From contig NZ_LN881723.1 of NCBI RefSeq assembly GCF_001457415.1, positions 405,246 to 469,245 on the forward strand: DNA of 64,000 bases. The letters run 5' to 3'. Each line of letters opens with the position of its first letter. The stretch's first letter is position 1. This document shows, one piece after another, positions 37,293 to 45,498 of the stretch. Source of the DNA: Gorillibacterium timonense (GTDB lineage Bacteria; Bacillota; Bacilli; Paenibacillales; NBRC-103111). The notes under the pieces are model-generated. The model was not told the origin of the DNA and made no database searches. It saw only the letters and a list, made by a program, of their open reading frames with translations. The translations under genes were made by a program, and so were the position numbers.

Positions 37293-38246
37293 TCACGCCT
37301 TCAGCTCCAGCTCGGACGGAACCGGGATCCGCTCGAGAAGATCGGTGAGGGCGTTCTCCTCGGTTGTCCCTCTGGCGCGCGATTCCGGGGTCAGTTGAAC
37401 TCGATGGGCGAACACCGGAACGACTCCCTGCTTCACATCGTCCGGCGTGACGAAATCCCGACCGTCCAGCCAGGCGAAGGCCTGAGCAATCGCCAATAGG
37501 GCAAGGCTGGCACGGGGGCTGGCACCGAACAGGAACGCCTCCTGCTCCCGCGTGGCGCGGACGATGTCGAGGAGATAAGCTTCCACATCGGAGGAGAGCT
37601 TCACCTGCCGGCATTCCTGGCGACATGTCGCCAGTAGCTCCGAGGTGATAACGGCCGCTGGCTGCTCTCCCGCCTTATCGGACCGGAAGCGGCGCAGGAT
37701 ACGGGCTTCTTGCTCTCGGTCCGGATAGCCGAGCCGCACCTTCACCAAGAAGCGGTCAAGCTGGGCTTCCGGAAGCGGAAAAACCCCCTGCGACTCAATA
37801 GGATTTTGCGTCGCGATGACAAAGAAAGGATAGTCCAGCTTTTCGGTCAAGCCATCCAGACTGACCTGGCCCTCGGCCATCGCTTCGAGAAGCGCGGAAG
37901 CCGTGCGCGGCGTGGAACGGTTAATTTCATCGAACAGCAGAAATTGCGTGAAGATCGGTCCTTTGCGGAGCGTAAACTCTCCAGTCTGCGGCTGATAGAC
38001 CAATCCGCCGAGCAGATCCTGTGGAAGCAGGTCTGGCGTCGCCTGTACCCGGTTAAACCGAGCTTCAAAGGTCTGCGCAAGCGCTTTGGCAAGCGTCGTC
38101 TTGCCCGTTCCCGGCACATCCTCCAGCAGAACATGTCCTTCCGCCAAAAGGGCTGCGACGATCAAGCGAATCGGTTCCTCCTGGCCAACGACCTGCTTGC
38201 CTACTTCCGTGCAAATGCGCTGAAAAAACTCGTTTGTTCTCCCCAT
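37293..38246 (-). CDS. MoxR-family AAA+ ATPase (second copy)
   Basis: The 317-residue ATPase has Walker A (EDVPGTGKTTLAKAL), Walker B (FLLFDEINRS) and the MoxR block PLPEAQLDRFLVKVRLGYP. It is a paralogue of the ATPase at 15902. Here it leads a second moxR-DUF58-DUF4129 operon, with 81 bases to the next gene. Confidence 0.92.
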   Translation of the reverse strand: MGRTNEFFQRICTEVGKQVVGQEEPIRLIVAALLAEGHVLLEDVPGTGKTTLAKALAQTFEARFNRVQATPDLLPQDLLGGLVYQPQTGEFTLRKGPIFTQFLLFDEINRSTPRTASALLEAMAEGQVSLDGLTEKLDYPFFVIATQNPIESQGVFPLPEAQLDRFLVKVRLGYPDREQEARILRRFRSDKAGEQPAAVITSELLATCRQECRQVKLSSDVEAYLLDIVRATREQEAFLFGASPRASLALLAIAQAFAWLDGRDFVTPDDVKQGVVPVFAHRVQLTPESRARGTTEENALTDLLERIPVPSELELKA

Positions 38247-38435
38247 TGGATCCCTTCTCTTTCTCTTTGTTTGTTTTGTCTAGTATACCAGTCCTAGCAA
38301 GGGGAGGAAATGTGACACGTCTTTTTTTGCATCAAAGGTAGGATTGCCCTCCCTTGATCTCCAATTTTTTGCAGGTTCTCCATGAAGTAAAATGATATAA
38401 TTTGCTCAAATAGGAACCCTCGACACGGATGGTGC

Positions 38436-39710
38436 ATGAGAATGAAAGAAAAGCTTCATATTCAGGCCGCGATCAAAGCGATCGAACTTAGCCTTGCCGA
38501 CGATTTCAAGATCGATCAAATCGCCCGGTTGAGCCACGTTTCCCCGATGCAGCTGTACCGAGACTTTTATCAGCTGACCGGCCATTCGGTAAAAGAATAC
38601 ATTCGCAAGCGGCGGCTATCCAACGCCCTTTCCCTCGTGAAGCACTCGGATCGAAGCTTTGCCGATATCGCTTATGAATACGGTTACAGCTCTCAGCAGT
38701 CCTTCTGCCGCTCTGTTAAAGCCGCTACCGGTTTGTCGCCTATGAAATACAAAGAGAGCGACAGCCATTATTACTTCCCCATGTTCAATAGCGAGCACAA
38801 AAGGCAAATTCAACTCGCGACCGAGACGATCCCCGAGACCTTGCGCTTGACCTTCATGCACAGCCAGCTTCGCGGGTTCGAGACTCGCGCCGTCGCCGCT
38901 CTCCTCTCCCTCCTGCCCGGCTATGACGGGCGATTGTTCGGCAGAAACGGCAGTCAGCAGCACCGCCGCTTTTGCTACGAGTTGTATATTCCATGCGACG
39001 AATCGATCCGATCGCGGCTTACGGGCAGTGTTTTTACCGATATCGCCGTCGTCCCTGAAGCGACCGCTTGCTTCGCAAAAACATGCGCGAACTACCGCGA
39101 AGATGATATCAATGCCGCATGGGATTATCTATACACGGATTGGCTGAAGACCAGCATGTTCAAGCAGGCGGATATGCCGTATTTCGAGGAATACCTGTTA
39201 AGGAGCGGCGAGATCAAGAAGCTTGTCTTGTTTATGCCCGTCAGCAAGCGGGACGATTATCCACCGATTCGCCTTTCTCACTGTGAGGAAAGACGGTTTC
39301 TGGTCGCGCGAAAGACGGGTAGGAACGCCGAAGAGAATGCTTCAAAAGCCGTTCTGGACTACCTCTTGGCCCGCTATCCTACTCTCTTGAAATCCACAGA
39401 CCGATTCTATGTTGCCAAGAAAGGGTCGGAGTACACCTGCGGTGTCCAATTGAACGAAGAGCTTCCTCTCCCGCCGGACAGCGGGCTTGAGCTGCTAAGG
39501 ATCGGTCGCGGGAATTACGCGATTCTGGATGGAGATTGCTGCGGGGAAAGCCGAGTCTATGAGTCGACTCTCCAAGCATGGATCGAAGATAACGGTCTAA
39601 CGCGCGGCCACACCCCAACCTTCTCCGTCTATGAAACCTGCGGCAATTATTCTCAAGATAGCATTCGAACCAAGATTTACATCCGTTTGAATAATGGTAT
39701 AAACGGATAA
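38436..39710 (+). CDS. AraC-family regulator with GyrI-like effector domain
   Basis: The 424-residue protein starts with an AraC helix-turn-helix pair (residues about 10-110; IDQIARLSHVSPMQLYRDFY, then DIAYEYGYSSQQSFCRSVK). A long C-terminal region follows that looks like two GyrI/BmrR-type ligand-binding domains, ending in the GNYAILDGDC and KIYIRLNN strands. Proteins of this type sense small hydrophobic ligands. A GyrI-like gene follows 60 bases later on the same strand. Confidence 0.82.
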   Translation: MRMKEKLHIQAAIKAIELSLADDFKIDQIARLSHVSPMQLYRDFYQLTGHSVKEYIRKRRLSNALSLVKHSDRSFADIAYEYGYSSQQSFCRSVKAATGLSPMKYKESDSHYYFPMFNSEHKRQIQLATETIPETLRLTFMHSQLRGFETRAVAALLSLLPGYDGRLFGRNGSQQHRRFCYELYIPCDESIRSRLTGSVFTDIAVVPEATACFAKTCANYREDDINAAWDYLYTDWLKTSMFKQADMPYFEEYLLRSGEIKKLVLFMPVSKRDDYPPIRLSHCEERRFLVARKTGRNAEENASKAVLDYLLARYPTLLKSTDRFYVAKKGSEYTCGVQLNEELPLPPDSGLELLRIGRGNYAILDGDCCGESRVYESTLQAWIEDNGLTRGHTPTFSVYETCGNYSQDSIRTKIYIRLNNGING

Positions 39711-39770
39711 TACGCATCCCCGTCAAGTCGGTTAGGATGAAGCTATCAATCGAACAAGGAGTGTGTATTC

Positions 39771-40940
39771 ATGAGTACAGCCCCCAACCCCAAGCCTTCC
39801 CCAGAGCCGAATCCAGGAAGTTACAGCCCGAAGGACAAGCCCATGATCGTGTCCATGACGGAAAAGGCGGTGAGCGCCCTTCCAAAGGAACTTCATGTGG
39901 AACAGATTCATGAGCTTGCGTCGATTGTCGATCGAACGGAGACCCACATTATCGGCTACGGCATGCCCGTCAGCTTCGAGAACCGTGGTTACGGAAGCGA
40001 TCATTATGGATTTCCAAACGGCTCCTTCAGCGATGCCTTCTTCGCAAGGAAAGTCATTTCGGAAGGTGAAGTCGCCCTGCTCGCTCAAGTGATCGGCATC
40101 GATTTAACGGCGACAGAAATCGTGAGCGCCCGTTACGATGTGGAAGGCGACGGGAATTACAAGGTGATCGTCGGCATCGAGGTCGAGAGCTTTGCCAATC
40201 TGCCGGAGGAGCTGCCGGAGAATATTGTGACGCTGACCGTTCCTGCTTGCCGGTATGCCAAGATGCTCATCAACGAAAGGAAGCAGGAAAGCCGAATCGG
40301 GTATGAGGAGCGGATGAAGGCGGACGAATACTTTATCAATGCATTCCGTCAGGATACCCCTTACGTGTACAACAAGCGAAGCTACCCAATGAATACCTAT
40401 GATCCGACCGGTGATATTCTGACCAAATACGAGCCTGTCAAAATCCCCGCAGATGATGCCGAGCGCTTCGATACGATGAAATTCAAGGTCGTAACCCTTC
40501 CCGAGCTCAAAATCGCCTGCTGCGTCACTCCGCCCGATTCCGAGGATTTTGTCATCTTCAAATACTTTGAAGTCGAGCAGCAGGTATACAAATGCGCGTC
40601 TGCAAGCTATTACCTTCACGATTATTACGGCTTTCCGACAAATGCAGGCGAGGGTAAGATCAACAGCTGCTTCGGAACGCGTGTCAGCACCTTTGACGAT
40701 CTGCCGGATTGTGTGGAAAAGATAACCGTTCCAGGGGGCTTATACGTCCATATCACCCAATTGGAGTTCAATGGAGACGACCCCTCCATGCCCTACGACA
40801 TTGCTTTTAACCATTTGGATTCGCTGTTTCTGGCGACGCATCCGAGCTACGAGCGGGACTGGAGCCGACATGTGGTCGCCCGCTTCCGCCAAGCCAATTG
40901 CGCCTCGGTGTTCGTTCCGTTGAACCGGAAGAAGTTGTAA
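39771..40940 (+). CDS. Stand-alone tandem GyrI-like effector-binding protein
   Basis: The 389-residue protein has no DNA-binding domain. After a Pro-rich start (about 1-25) it shows two repeats of a GyrI-like fold, each with a YDV-type or YEV-like strand and a final stretch that reads like the family's closing GGLYVHITQLEF strand. The repeats start near residues 55 and 230. Such proteins bind or hydrolyse small ligands; the function here is unknown. GAACAAGGAG precedes ATG 39771. It follows the AraC/GyrI-like regulator and precedes an acetyltransferase gene. Confidence 0.65.
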   Translation: MSTAPNPKPSPEPNPGSYSPKDKPMIVSMTEKAVSALPKELHVEQIHELASIVDRTETHIIGYGMPVSFENRGYGSDHYGFPNGSFSDAFFARKVISEGEVALLAQVIGIDLTATEIVSARYDVEGDGNYKVIVGIEVESFANLPEELPENIVTLTVPACRYAKMLINERKQESRIGYEERMKADEYFINAFRQDTPYVYNKRSYPMNTYDPTGDILTKYEPVKIPADDAERFDTMKFKVVTLPELKIACCVTPPDSEDFVIFKYFEVEQQVYKCASASYYLHDYYGFPTNAGEGKINSCFGTRVSTFDDLPDCVEKITVPGGLYVHITQLEFNGDDPSMPYDIAFNHLDSLFLATHPSYERDWSRHVVARFRQANCASVFVPLNRKKL

Positions 40941-40962
40941 GCTCGAGAGGAGAGACGTTTCC

Positions 40963-41625
40963 ATGAATCCAGCGAAAAAGCTAGTTGTTGAGCAACTGCC
41001 GCAAGGCTTCACGCCGAAATCTCTGCCGGAAATCATCCGACTCGCGAAAAACATGAACAAAGAGACGGCTGTTGTCCATCAGAATGCCGAAGGTCCGGTT
41101 CTCTTTGAAACCGATCGGCTTATCATCCGCCGCTTTACCGACGAAGACGGAGAAGCGGTATGCGTTCTGGCTAACGACAAGGAAGCTTCACCGCTCGCCG
41201 GGCGCGACCACAAATGGCCGACCGATCAAGACGGCTGCAGGGAAGCCGCCCGTTATTTTGCAAGTGAGGATTCCTTCTGGGCGGTCTGTTTGAAGCCCGA
41301 TTATGAAATGATCGGCATGATTACCTTCAATTCGGTCGACGAGTTCAACCGGATTGACCTCGGGCATGTGTGGCGCATGCCGTTCATGCGAGATGAACTG
41401 GATTCGGAAGCGATCGCGCTCATGATCCAGTATGCTTTCGAGAAGAAGAACGCGGATGGCGTATACGCCTATAATCCGCTAGACTACGAAGCACAGCTCC
41501 ACCCGCTGAAGCAGAGCGGCATGGAGGTGGTCGAGGTGTTCGAGAACGCTTCGTTCCCTAGCGATGCGGAAGATACCCCTCCTACCTTCACCGGATGCAA
41601 GATGATGATCACCCGAAAAGCTTGA
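40963..41625 (+). CDS. GNAT-family N-acetyltransferase
   Basis: The 220-residue protein has a helical N-terminal part (about 1-40) and a RimJ/RimL-type acetyltransferase domain from about residue 45 (LFETDRLIIRRFTDEDGEAV, then YEMIGMITFN and LGHVWRMPFMRDE). These enzymes move acetyl groups from acetyl-CoA to protein N-termini or small molecules. It is 22 bases after the GyrI-like gene and likely cotranscribed with it. The substrate is unknown. Confidence 0.82.
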   Translation: MNPAKKLVVEQLPQGFTPKSLPEIIRLAKNMNKETAVVHQNAEGPVLFETDRLIIRRFTDEDGEAVCVLANDKEASPLAGRDHKWPTDQDGCREAARYFASEDSFWAVCLKPDYEMIGMITFNSVDEFNRIDLGHVWRMPFMRDELDSEAIALMIQYAFEKKNADGVYAYNPLDYEAQLHPLKQSGMEVVEVFENASFPSDAEDTPPTFTGCKMMITRKA

Positions 41626-41651
41626 GATTCGCCAGCGGGAGAAGCAGTAAA

Positions 41652-41702
41652 GGGCAGAACCAAAAGTGGTTGATGGTCCACTTTTGGCTCTGCCCCTTTT
41701 TT
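41652..41702 (+). terminator. Terminator after the acetyltransferase gene
   Basis: A long near-perfect stem (GGGCAGAACCAAAAGTGG with CCACTTTTGGCTCTGCCC) is followed on the plus strand by six T residues. It closes the AraC-GyrI-GNAT group. Confidence 0.92.
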
Positions 41703-41744
41703 CCCATAGGCTTATTCCTAACATTCTTCAACGAGCCTGTCGTT

Positions 41745-42305
41745 TTACCGGATTCCTGACTCCTTAAGCCTCCATGCCTGAAGCGACTTCAGCACGACGT
41801 TCGTCCCTTCGGTGAAGAAGTGGACTCCCCGACTTTCCTTGTCGGGATAAATCCGGTTTGTGATCGTTCGTACGCCGTCATTCGCGAACAACTCAACGGA
41901 TGAAGCATCCACGAATAGACGGAGCTTAACCGTCCCCTCCGCCAGCGGCACAAGCGGAGCGGTGCTGATCCCTCCAGCCCCCGCCCCGGAATGGTCGCGG
42001 TTCATCATCACCACGCCAAGCGCCGAGCTATAAGAGATTTCGGTGTACTCGGAGCCGTCCGCCGAAGTGCGAACGCGCAGCCCGAACACGGCATCCGGCG
42101 ATGCCGCCGCGTCAAAAACCGCTTCGATCTCCAGCGCTTCCCCGTGAAGACCGGGAACAGCAAACGCAGCAGCTTCTTCAAGAGATACGTTAGAAGCTTC
42201 ATAATGCTCACCGCGTAGCGCCTCAAGCTCGGCAACTGGAACAAAACGCACGCTACCGTCTGCTTCGCGAAGCAATTCTCTCGGCACGGTGAAAGCGCCC
42301 ATCCA
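41745..42305 (-). pseudogene. C-terminal fragment of a glycoside hydrolase family 32 gene
   Basis: The open frame of 185 residues matches the C-terminal beta-sandwich of GH32 sucrases/levanases: GAFTVPREL near the start, DASSVELFANDG and TNRIYPDKES near the end. The catalytic five-bladed propeller is missing. In frame, a Trp codon extends the motif to WMGAFTVPREL, but a stop lies directly before it. In another frame the preceding codons read SLDGW, which suggests the frame was lost at the GATGGATGG run. A terminator for the neighbouring operon lies only 90 bases upstream, so little room remains for the rest of the gene. Confidence 0.7.
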
Positions 42306-42394
42306 TCAAGTGATTTATTTGGAGACGAGCCTGGTGAAGCGCGGATCGACCCATTGATCGACACGTGAATTTCGTCTTTACGAGACACAAAATA

Positions 42395-42440
42395 GAGCGG
42401 TTCCCAGAAAGCCTATCACGGGCTAGACTGGGAACCGCTC
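42395..42440 (-). terminator. Terminator of the pnuC-nadR-nudix operon
   Basis: GAGCGGTTCCCAG pairs with CTGGGAACCGCTC across a 20-base loop, then TATTTTGT on the minus strand. It is 28 bases after the Nudix stop. Confidence 0.9.
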
Positions 42441-42467
42441 GTCTTCTATCAAGCATGAAGTTCGGGT

Positions 42468-43352
42468 TCAATCGAGATTTCTACGGTACAGGCGGGACGG
42501 CCGATGACCGGCATTATCCCGATAGTGATCCGTTTCTTCCACGAGCTCGGCAACTTTTCGGCGAAAAGCAGCCTTCAGCAGCTCTTTATCGAGAATGACC
42601 TCGTACACCTGCTGCAGCTCCGTCAACGTAAACAGCTTGGGCATAAGATGGAAGGCTATGGAGGAATCATTCACCTTGTTCCGCAGCCTCTCGATGGCAT
42701 AGGCGATGATCTTTGCGTGATCAAAAGCCAGCCCGTCGTTGGACACGATCGCATAGTGGACCGCGGCAGAAGCTTCCGTCATCCGTTCGGTCCGTTCGAT
42801 GACCGCCGTCAGCTCCTCCTGTTCGGCTGTCAGTCTCAGCTCATACTCCAGCGTCTTGACATAGCCGTCCTCCATCATATCCTTCCTCTCGCGCAGCAGC
42901 CGATACGCGACCTTGAACCAAGCGGTGTTAGCGGCATCATCCCCCGCCTGAAGCTGAAGCTGGCTGCTATCGATCAGAGCCAGGTAAGAGCAGCTCATCA
43001 CCCATGTGCGGGGATCGCGGCCGACGTCGCTGAAGGTGTACAACTGCTCCAGGTAGACGCGGTCCACTCCAGTCTCCTCCCTCAGCTCCCTCTCGGCCGC
43101 CTGCTCCGTCGTTTCATCGGAGCGGACAAAGCCTCCCGGCAGCGCCCATTTGCCGAGAAATGGATGTCCGCCTCGCTGGATGAGCAGCACACGCAGCTCT
43201 TTCTCCGGGAGCTTGCGGTAATTCCCTTCTTCCTTCTCCCCTACCGTGAAAATGACCATATCCGCTGCAACGGAAGGCCTCTCGTATTCATCCGCCCGGT
43301 ACTGTTCCAGAAACTCCCGTTCGGTCAACCCGTCCCGATCTCGCTTTTCCAT
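42468..43352 (-). CDS. NrtR-like Nudix regulator of NAD metabolism
   Basis: The 294-residue protein has an N-terminal Nudix domain (GGFVRSDETTEQAAERELREETGV at about 85-108) and a C-terminal winged-helix-like region (FTLTELQQVYEVIL, then FRRKVAELVEET). This combination defines NrtR regulators, which bind ADP-ribose and repress NAD genes. The Nudix box keeps the catalytic REXXEE core, so it may also hydrolyse. It lies 53 bases downstream of nadR, in one operon with pnuC. ATG 43352 has AAGGTG six bases upstream. Confidence 0.85.
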   Translation of the reverse strand: MEKRDRDGLTEREFLEQYRADEYERPSVAADMVIFTVGEKEEGNYRKLPEKELRVLLIQRGGHPFLGKWALPGGFVRSDETTEQAAERELREETGVDRVYLEQLYTFSDVGRDPRTWVMSCSYLALIDSSQLQLQAGDDAANTAWFKVAYRLLRERKDMMEDGYVKTLEYELRLTAEQEELTAVIERTERMTEASAAVHYAIVSNDGLAFDHAKIIAYAIERLRNKVNDSSIAFHLMPKLFTLTELQQVYEVILDKELLKAAFRRKVAELVEETDHYRDNAGHRPSRLYRRNLD

Positions 43353-43405
43353 TCTTGTCACCTTCCCTTCTGCATTAAGTATTCCAATAGCTTGGTTGAT
43401 TCGGC

Positions 43406-44413
43406 TTACGCAAGCTCTCCATAATAATTCGAGTACGGCGTATAGCGAGCCAGCACTTCCTCCACCCTCTGAATCCGTTCTTCGAGGCTTCCTCGCAGCA
43501 CGATATATGGGATGCGTCGCTCGCGCAAATCCGCGATAATCTGCTTATGGAAGACATGTCGCTTCTGGTCTCCACTTCGGTCCCATGTATCGTCGTATGG
43601 AATATCGTCGTCGCACAGGAAGAACAAGTCATACCGCTGCGCATTCTCCAGCGCGATCTGCGTCAACAGCTCGGGAGCTCGACCGTGATAATCCAGTGCA
43701 TACATGTAAGTGGTAATCGCATTGGTGTCGATGAACAGATACCGATTCGCCTCCAGCAAGGCTTTCTCTTCCCGTTCCAAATGGCCGACGGCAATCTCAT
43801 CGAAGGCGGCCAGGCCGATCCTGCGGTCCACCTGATGCTCCGCCCAATAATCCCGTCCGTATTCGCTGGCGAATGTCGTTTGATAACGGTGTGCCAGCTC
43901 TTCGGTGATCGTGGATTTACCTGTTGACATCGCGCCTACGAACACGACTTTCGTTATCAGATCGCGATAGACGATATCGCTGACGAACTCTCGATAGGCA
44001 TGCGGATTGGAGCGGATCATCGTCGCCGAGATCGGAACCTGCTTGCGATCCTCGTCCACCCGCCGGTCCACGGCGCCTAGAGCACGGCTCATATGCTCGC
44101 CGTAAAACTCGCTGGAGTAAAAATGCGTCACCTGCTCGCCTCCGAGCAAGCCGAGTATATAGGTTTCCTCGCGGATCTCGTGCTCCCGGTCGTTCGAGTA
44201 CCCGTCGGGGCCATCCCAGGCCTCGATCACTCGGACCGTCGGATAGAGCGTGCGAATCCAATTGGCGCGCACATGCAGCGGAATCGTCGTCACCCCTGTA
44301 TCGTAGATGACAACGATCAGCTCCTCAACTTCCTGTAAAGCCGTCTCCATCATGAATTGATGCCCCTTATGCAGCGGAGCGAACTTCCCGAGCGTGAGTC
44401 CCAGCGTCTTCAT
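43406..44413 (-). CDS. nadR: NadR-type NMN adenylyltransferase / nicotinamide riboside kinase
   Basis: The 335-residue protein has an N-terminal nucleotidyltransferase domain (LGKFAPLHKGHQF, with the HxGH motif at about 16-19) and a C-terminal kinase with the P-loop GAMSTGKST (about 163-171). NadR phosphorylates nicotinamide riboside and adenylates the product to NAD. The helix-turn-helix of enterobacterial NadR is absent. The start ATG at 44413 overlaps the pnuC stop by four bases; the longer frame upstream overlaps pnuC. Confidence 0.92.
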   Translation of the reverse strand: MKTLGLTLGKFAPLHKGHQFMMETALQEVEELIVVIYDTGVTTIPLHVRANWIRTLYPTVRVIEAWDGPDGYSNDREHEIREETYILGLLGGEQVTHFYSSEFYGEHMSRALGAVDRRVDEDRKQVPISATMIRSNPHAYREFVSDIVYRDLITKVVFVGAMSTGKSTITEELAHRYQTTFASEYGRDYWAEHQVDRRIGLAAFDEIAVGHLEREEKALLEANRYLFIDTNAITTYMYALDYHGRAPELLTQIALENAQRYDLFFLCDDDIPYDDTWDRSGDQKRHVFHKQIIADLRERRIPYIVLRGSLEERIQRVEEVLARYTPYSNYYGELA

Positions 44414-45087
44414 TTCATTCCCTCCTTGGCCCCTCTGTTCCACGTCCAATAGCCATAGATCGCATTGATCAGATAGGCGCTCCACATCACGATCATCAGC
44501 AGGCCGTCCGGACTTCCGTGTATCGTGCGAATGACCCACAGCAGAACCGTAAACATGTTCAGAACGATGTACACCAGCCACTGTTCCTTGTATCTTCTTA
44601 CCATTAGTATCGTCGCCACAATCGACAATACGGTCGTGATCGCATCGATATAAGGAGAGTTCTGCGAAGGGATGAACGACAGCCCGAAGCCGAGTGCCAA
44701 GCTTCCCAATAAGCAAATGACAGCAACGGCGAACAGCCCGGTTCGTTTCATCTGGCGCATCTCCAGTTTGTCTTCATGCAGATGCTTCTTCCACATCACA
44801 AATCCGACCACATTCATCGGGACGAAAAAGAGCAAATTCAGCATCAGCTCTCCGAACAACCCATTGGTGTAAGCAAGATAGGCATAGCCGAACGTATTGT
44901 ACATCCCGAAAATATAAGTCCACAGATTCCCCTTGGCCGCCAGAACTACGCACAAGACCCCCGTAAGAAATACGGTAAATCCAAACACCGTATCCTTCAT
45001 GATCACGGTCAACGTAACGGCGACTCCGGAAAACAACCCGAGCCATAATAGTTCGTACAAGCTCCATCCTCTGAACGCTGTCTTCAT
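44410..45087 (-). CDS. pnuC: PnuC nicotinamide riboside transporter
   Basis: The 225-residue protein has about seven membrane spans and PnuC features: WTYIFGMYNTFGYAYLAY, VGFVMWKKHL and NMFTVLLWVIRTI. PnuC lets nicotinamide riboside diffuse in, and NadR traps it by phosphorylation. The gene starts the operon and lies behind a palindromic operator candidate at 45170. Confidence 0.93.
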   Translation of the reverse strand: MKTAFRGWSLYELLWLGLFSGVAVTLTVIMKDTVFGFTVFLTGVLCVVLAAKGNLWTYIFGMYNTFGYAYLAYTNGLFGELMLNLLFFVPMNVVGFVMWKKHLHEDKLEMRQMKRTGLFAVAVICLLGSLALGFGLSFIPSQNSPYIDAITTVLSIVATILMVRRYKEQWLVYIVLNMFTVLLWVIRTIHGSPDGLLMIVMWSAYLINAIYGYWTWNRGAKEGMK

Positions 45088-45169
45088 TCCATTCCCCTCC
45101 GTCGTGCATCCGAACCGTGTACCGGGTTCTACATTCGGACGTTCTTATTTACTTTTTGTTATTATCACC

Positions 45170-45182
45170 TTGATACTATCAA
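45170..45182. promoter_or_regulatory. Palindrome upstream of pnuC, candidate NrtR operator
   Basis: TTGATACTATCAA is a perfect 6-1-6 palindrome 83 bases before the pnuC start. The nearby TTATTATCACC adds a second imperfect half. The NrtR-like gene in the same operon is the natural candidate to bind it. There is no experimental or motif-database support here. Confidence 0.5.
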
Positions 45183-45257
45183 CTATAGCAGATGATTTCG
45201 GTTTTGCCAATAGCGAAAATCGCCGCACCTCAAGGGGGTCCTATCCTCCTTATCACG

Positions 45258-45297
45258 AAAAAGCGGTCCCTGAGCAGACGCGCCGCTCAAGAACCGC
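45258..45297 (-). terminator. Terminator downstream of the GH2 gene
   Basis: On the minus strand GCGGTTCTTGAGC pairs with GCTCAGGGACCGC (two internal mismatches) across a nine-base loop and is followed by TTTTT. It is about 200 bases past the GH2 stop. The intervening 45298-45498 holds no ORF I can support; a minus-strand stretch ending at 45311 (TGSAVFGAFIALKLG) looks protein-like but has no start. Confidence 0.75.
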
Positions 45298-45498
45298 ACA
45301 ACCAATTCTTTCATCCATTCGGCCGAGATCGAAGCCAGCGGTACAGATCGCATTTTCCCAATTTGAGGGCGATGAACGCTCCGAAGACCGCTGACCCTGT
45401 GAAGCATTCTCTCTAAATGACGATCCGTGTTCGGCGTCCCTACCAAAAATGCTCGAACGCGATCGCCACGATCTTACTTGGAATGCTCGATTGGGAGA

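Noticed and set aside
45183-45446. 87-residue minus-strand frame between pnuC and the GH2 gene
   Set aside because: It runs through a strong terminator stem and has no ribosome site; a protein-like stretch in another frame lacks a start.
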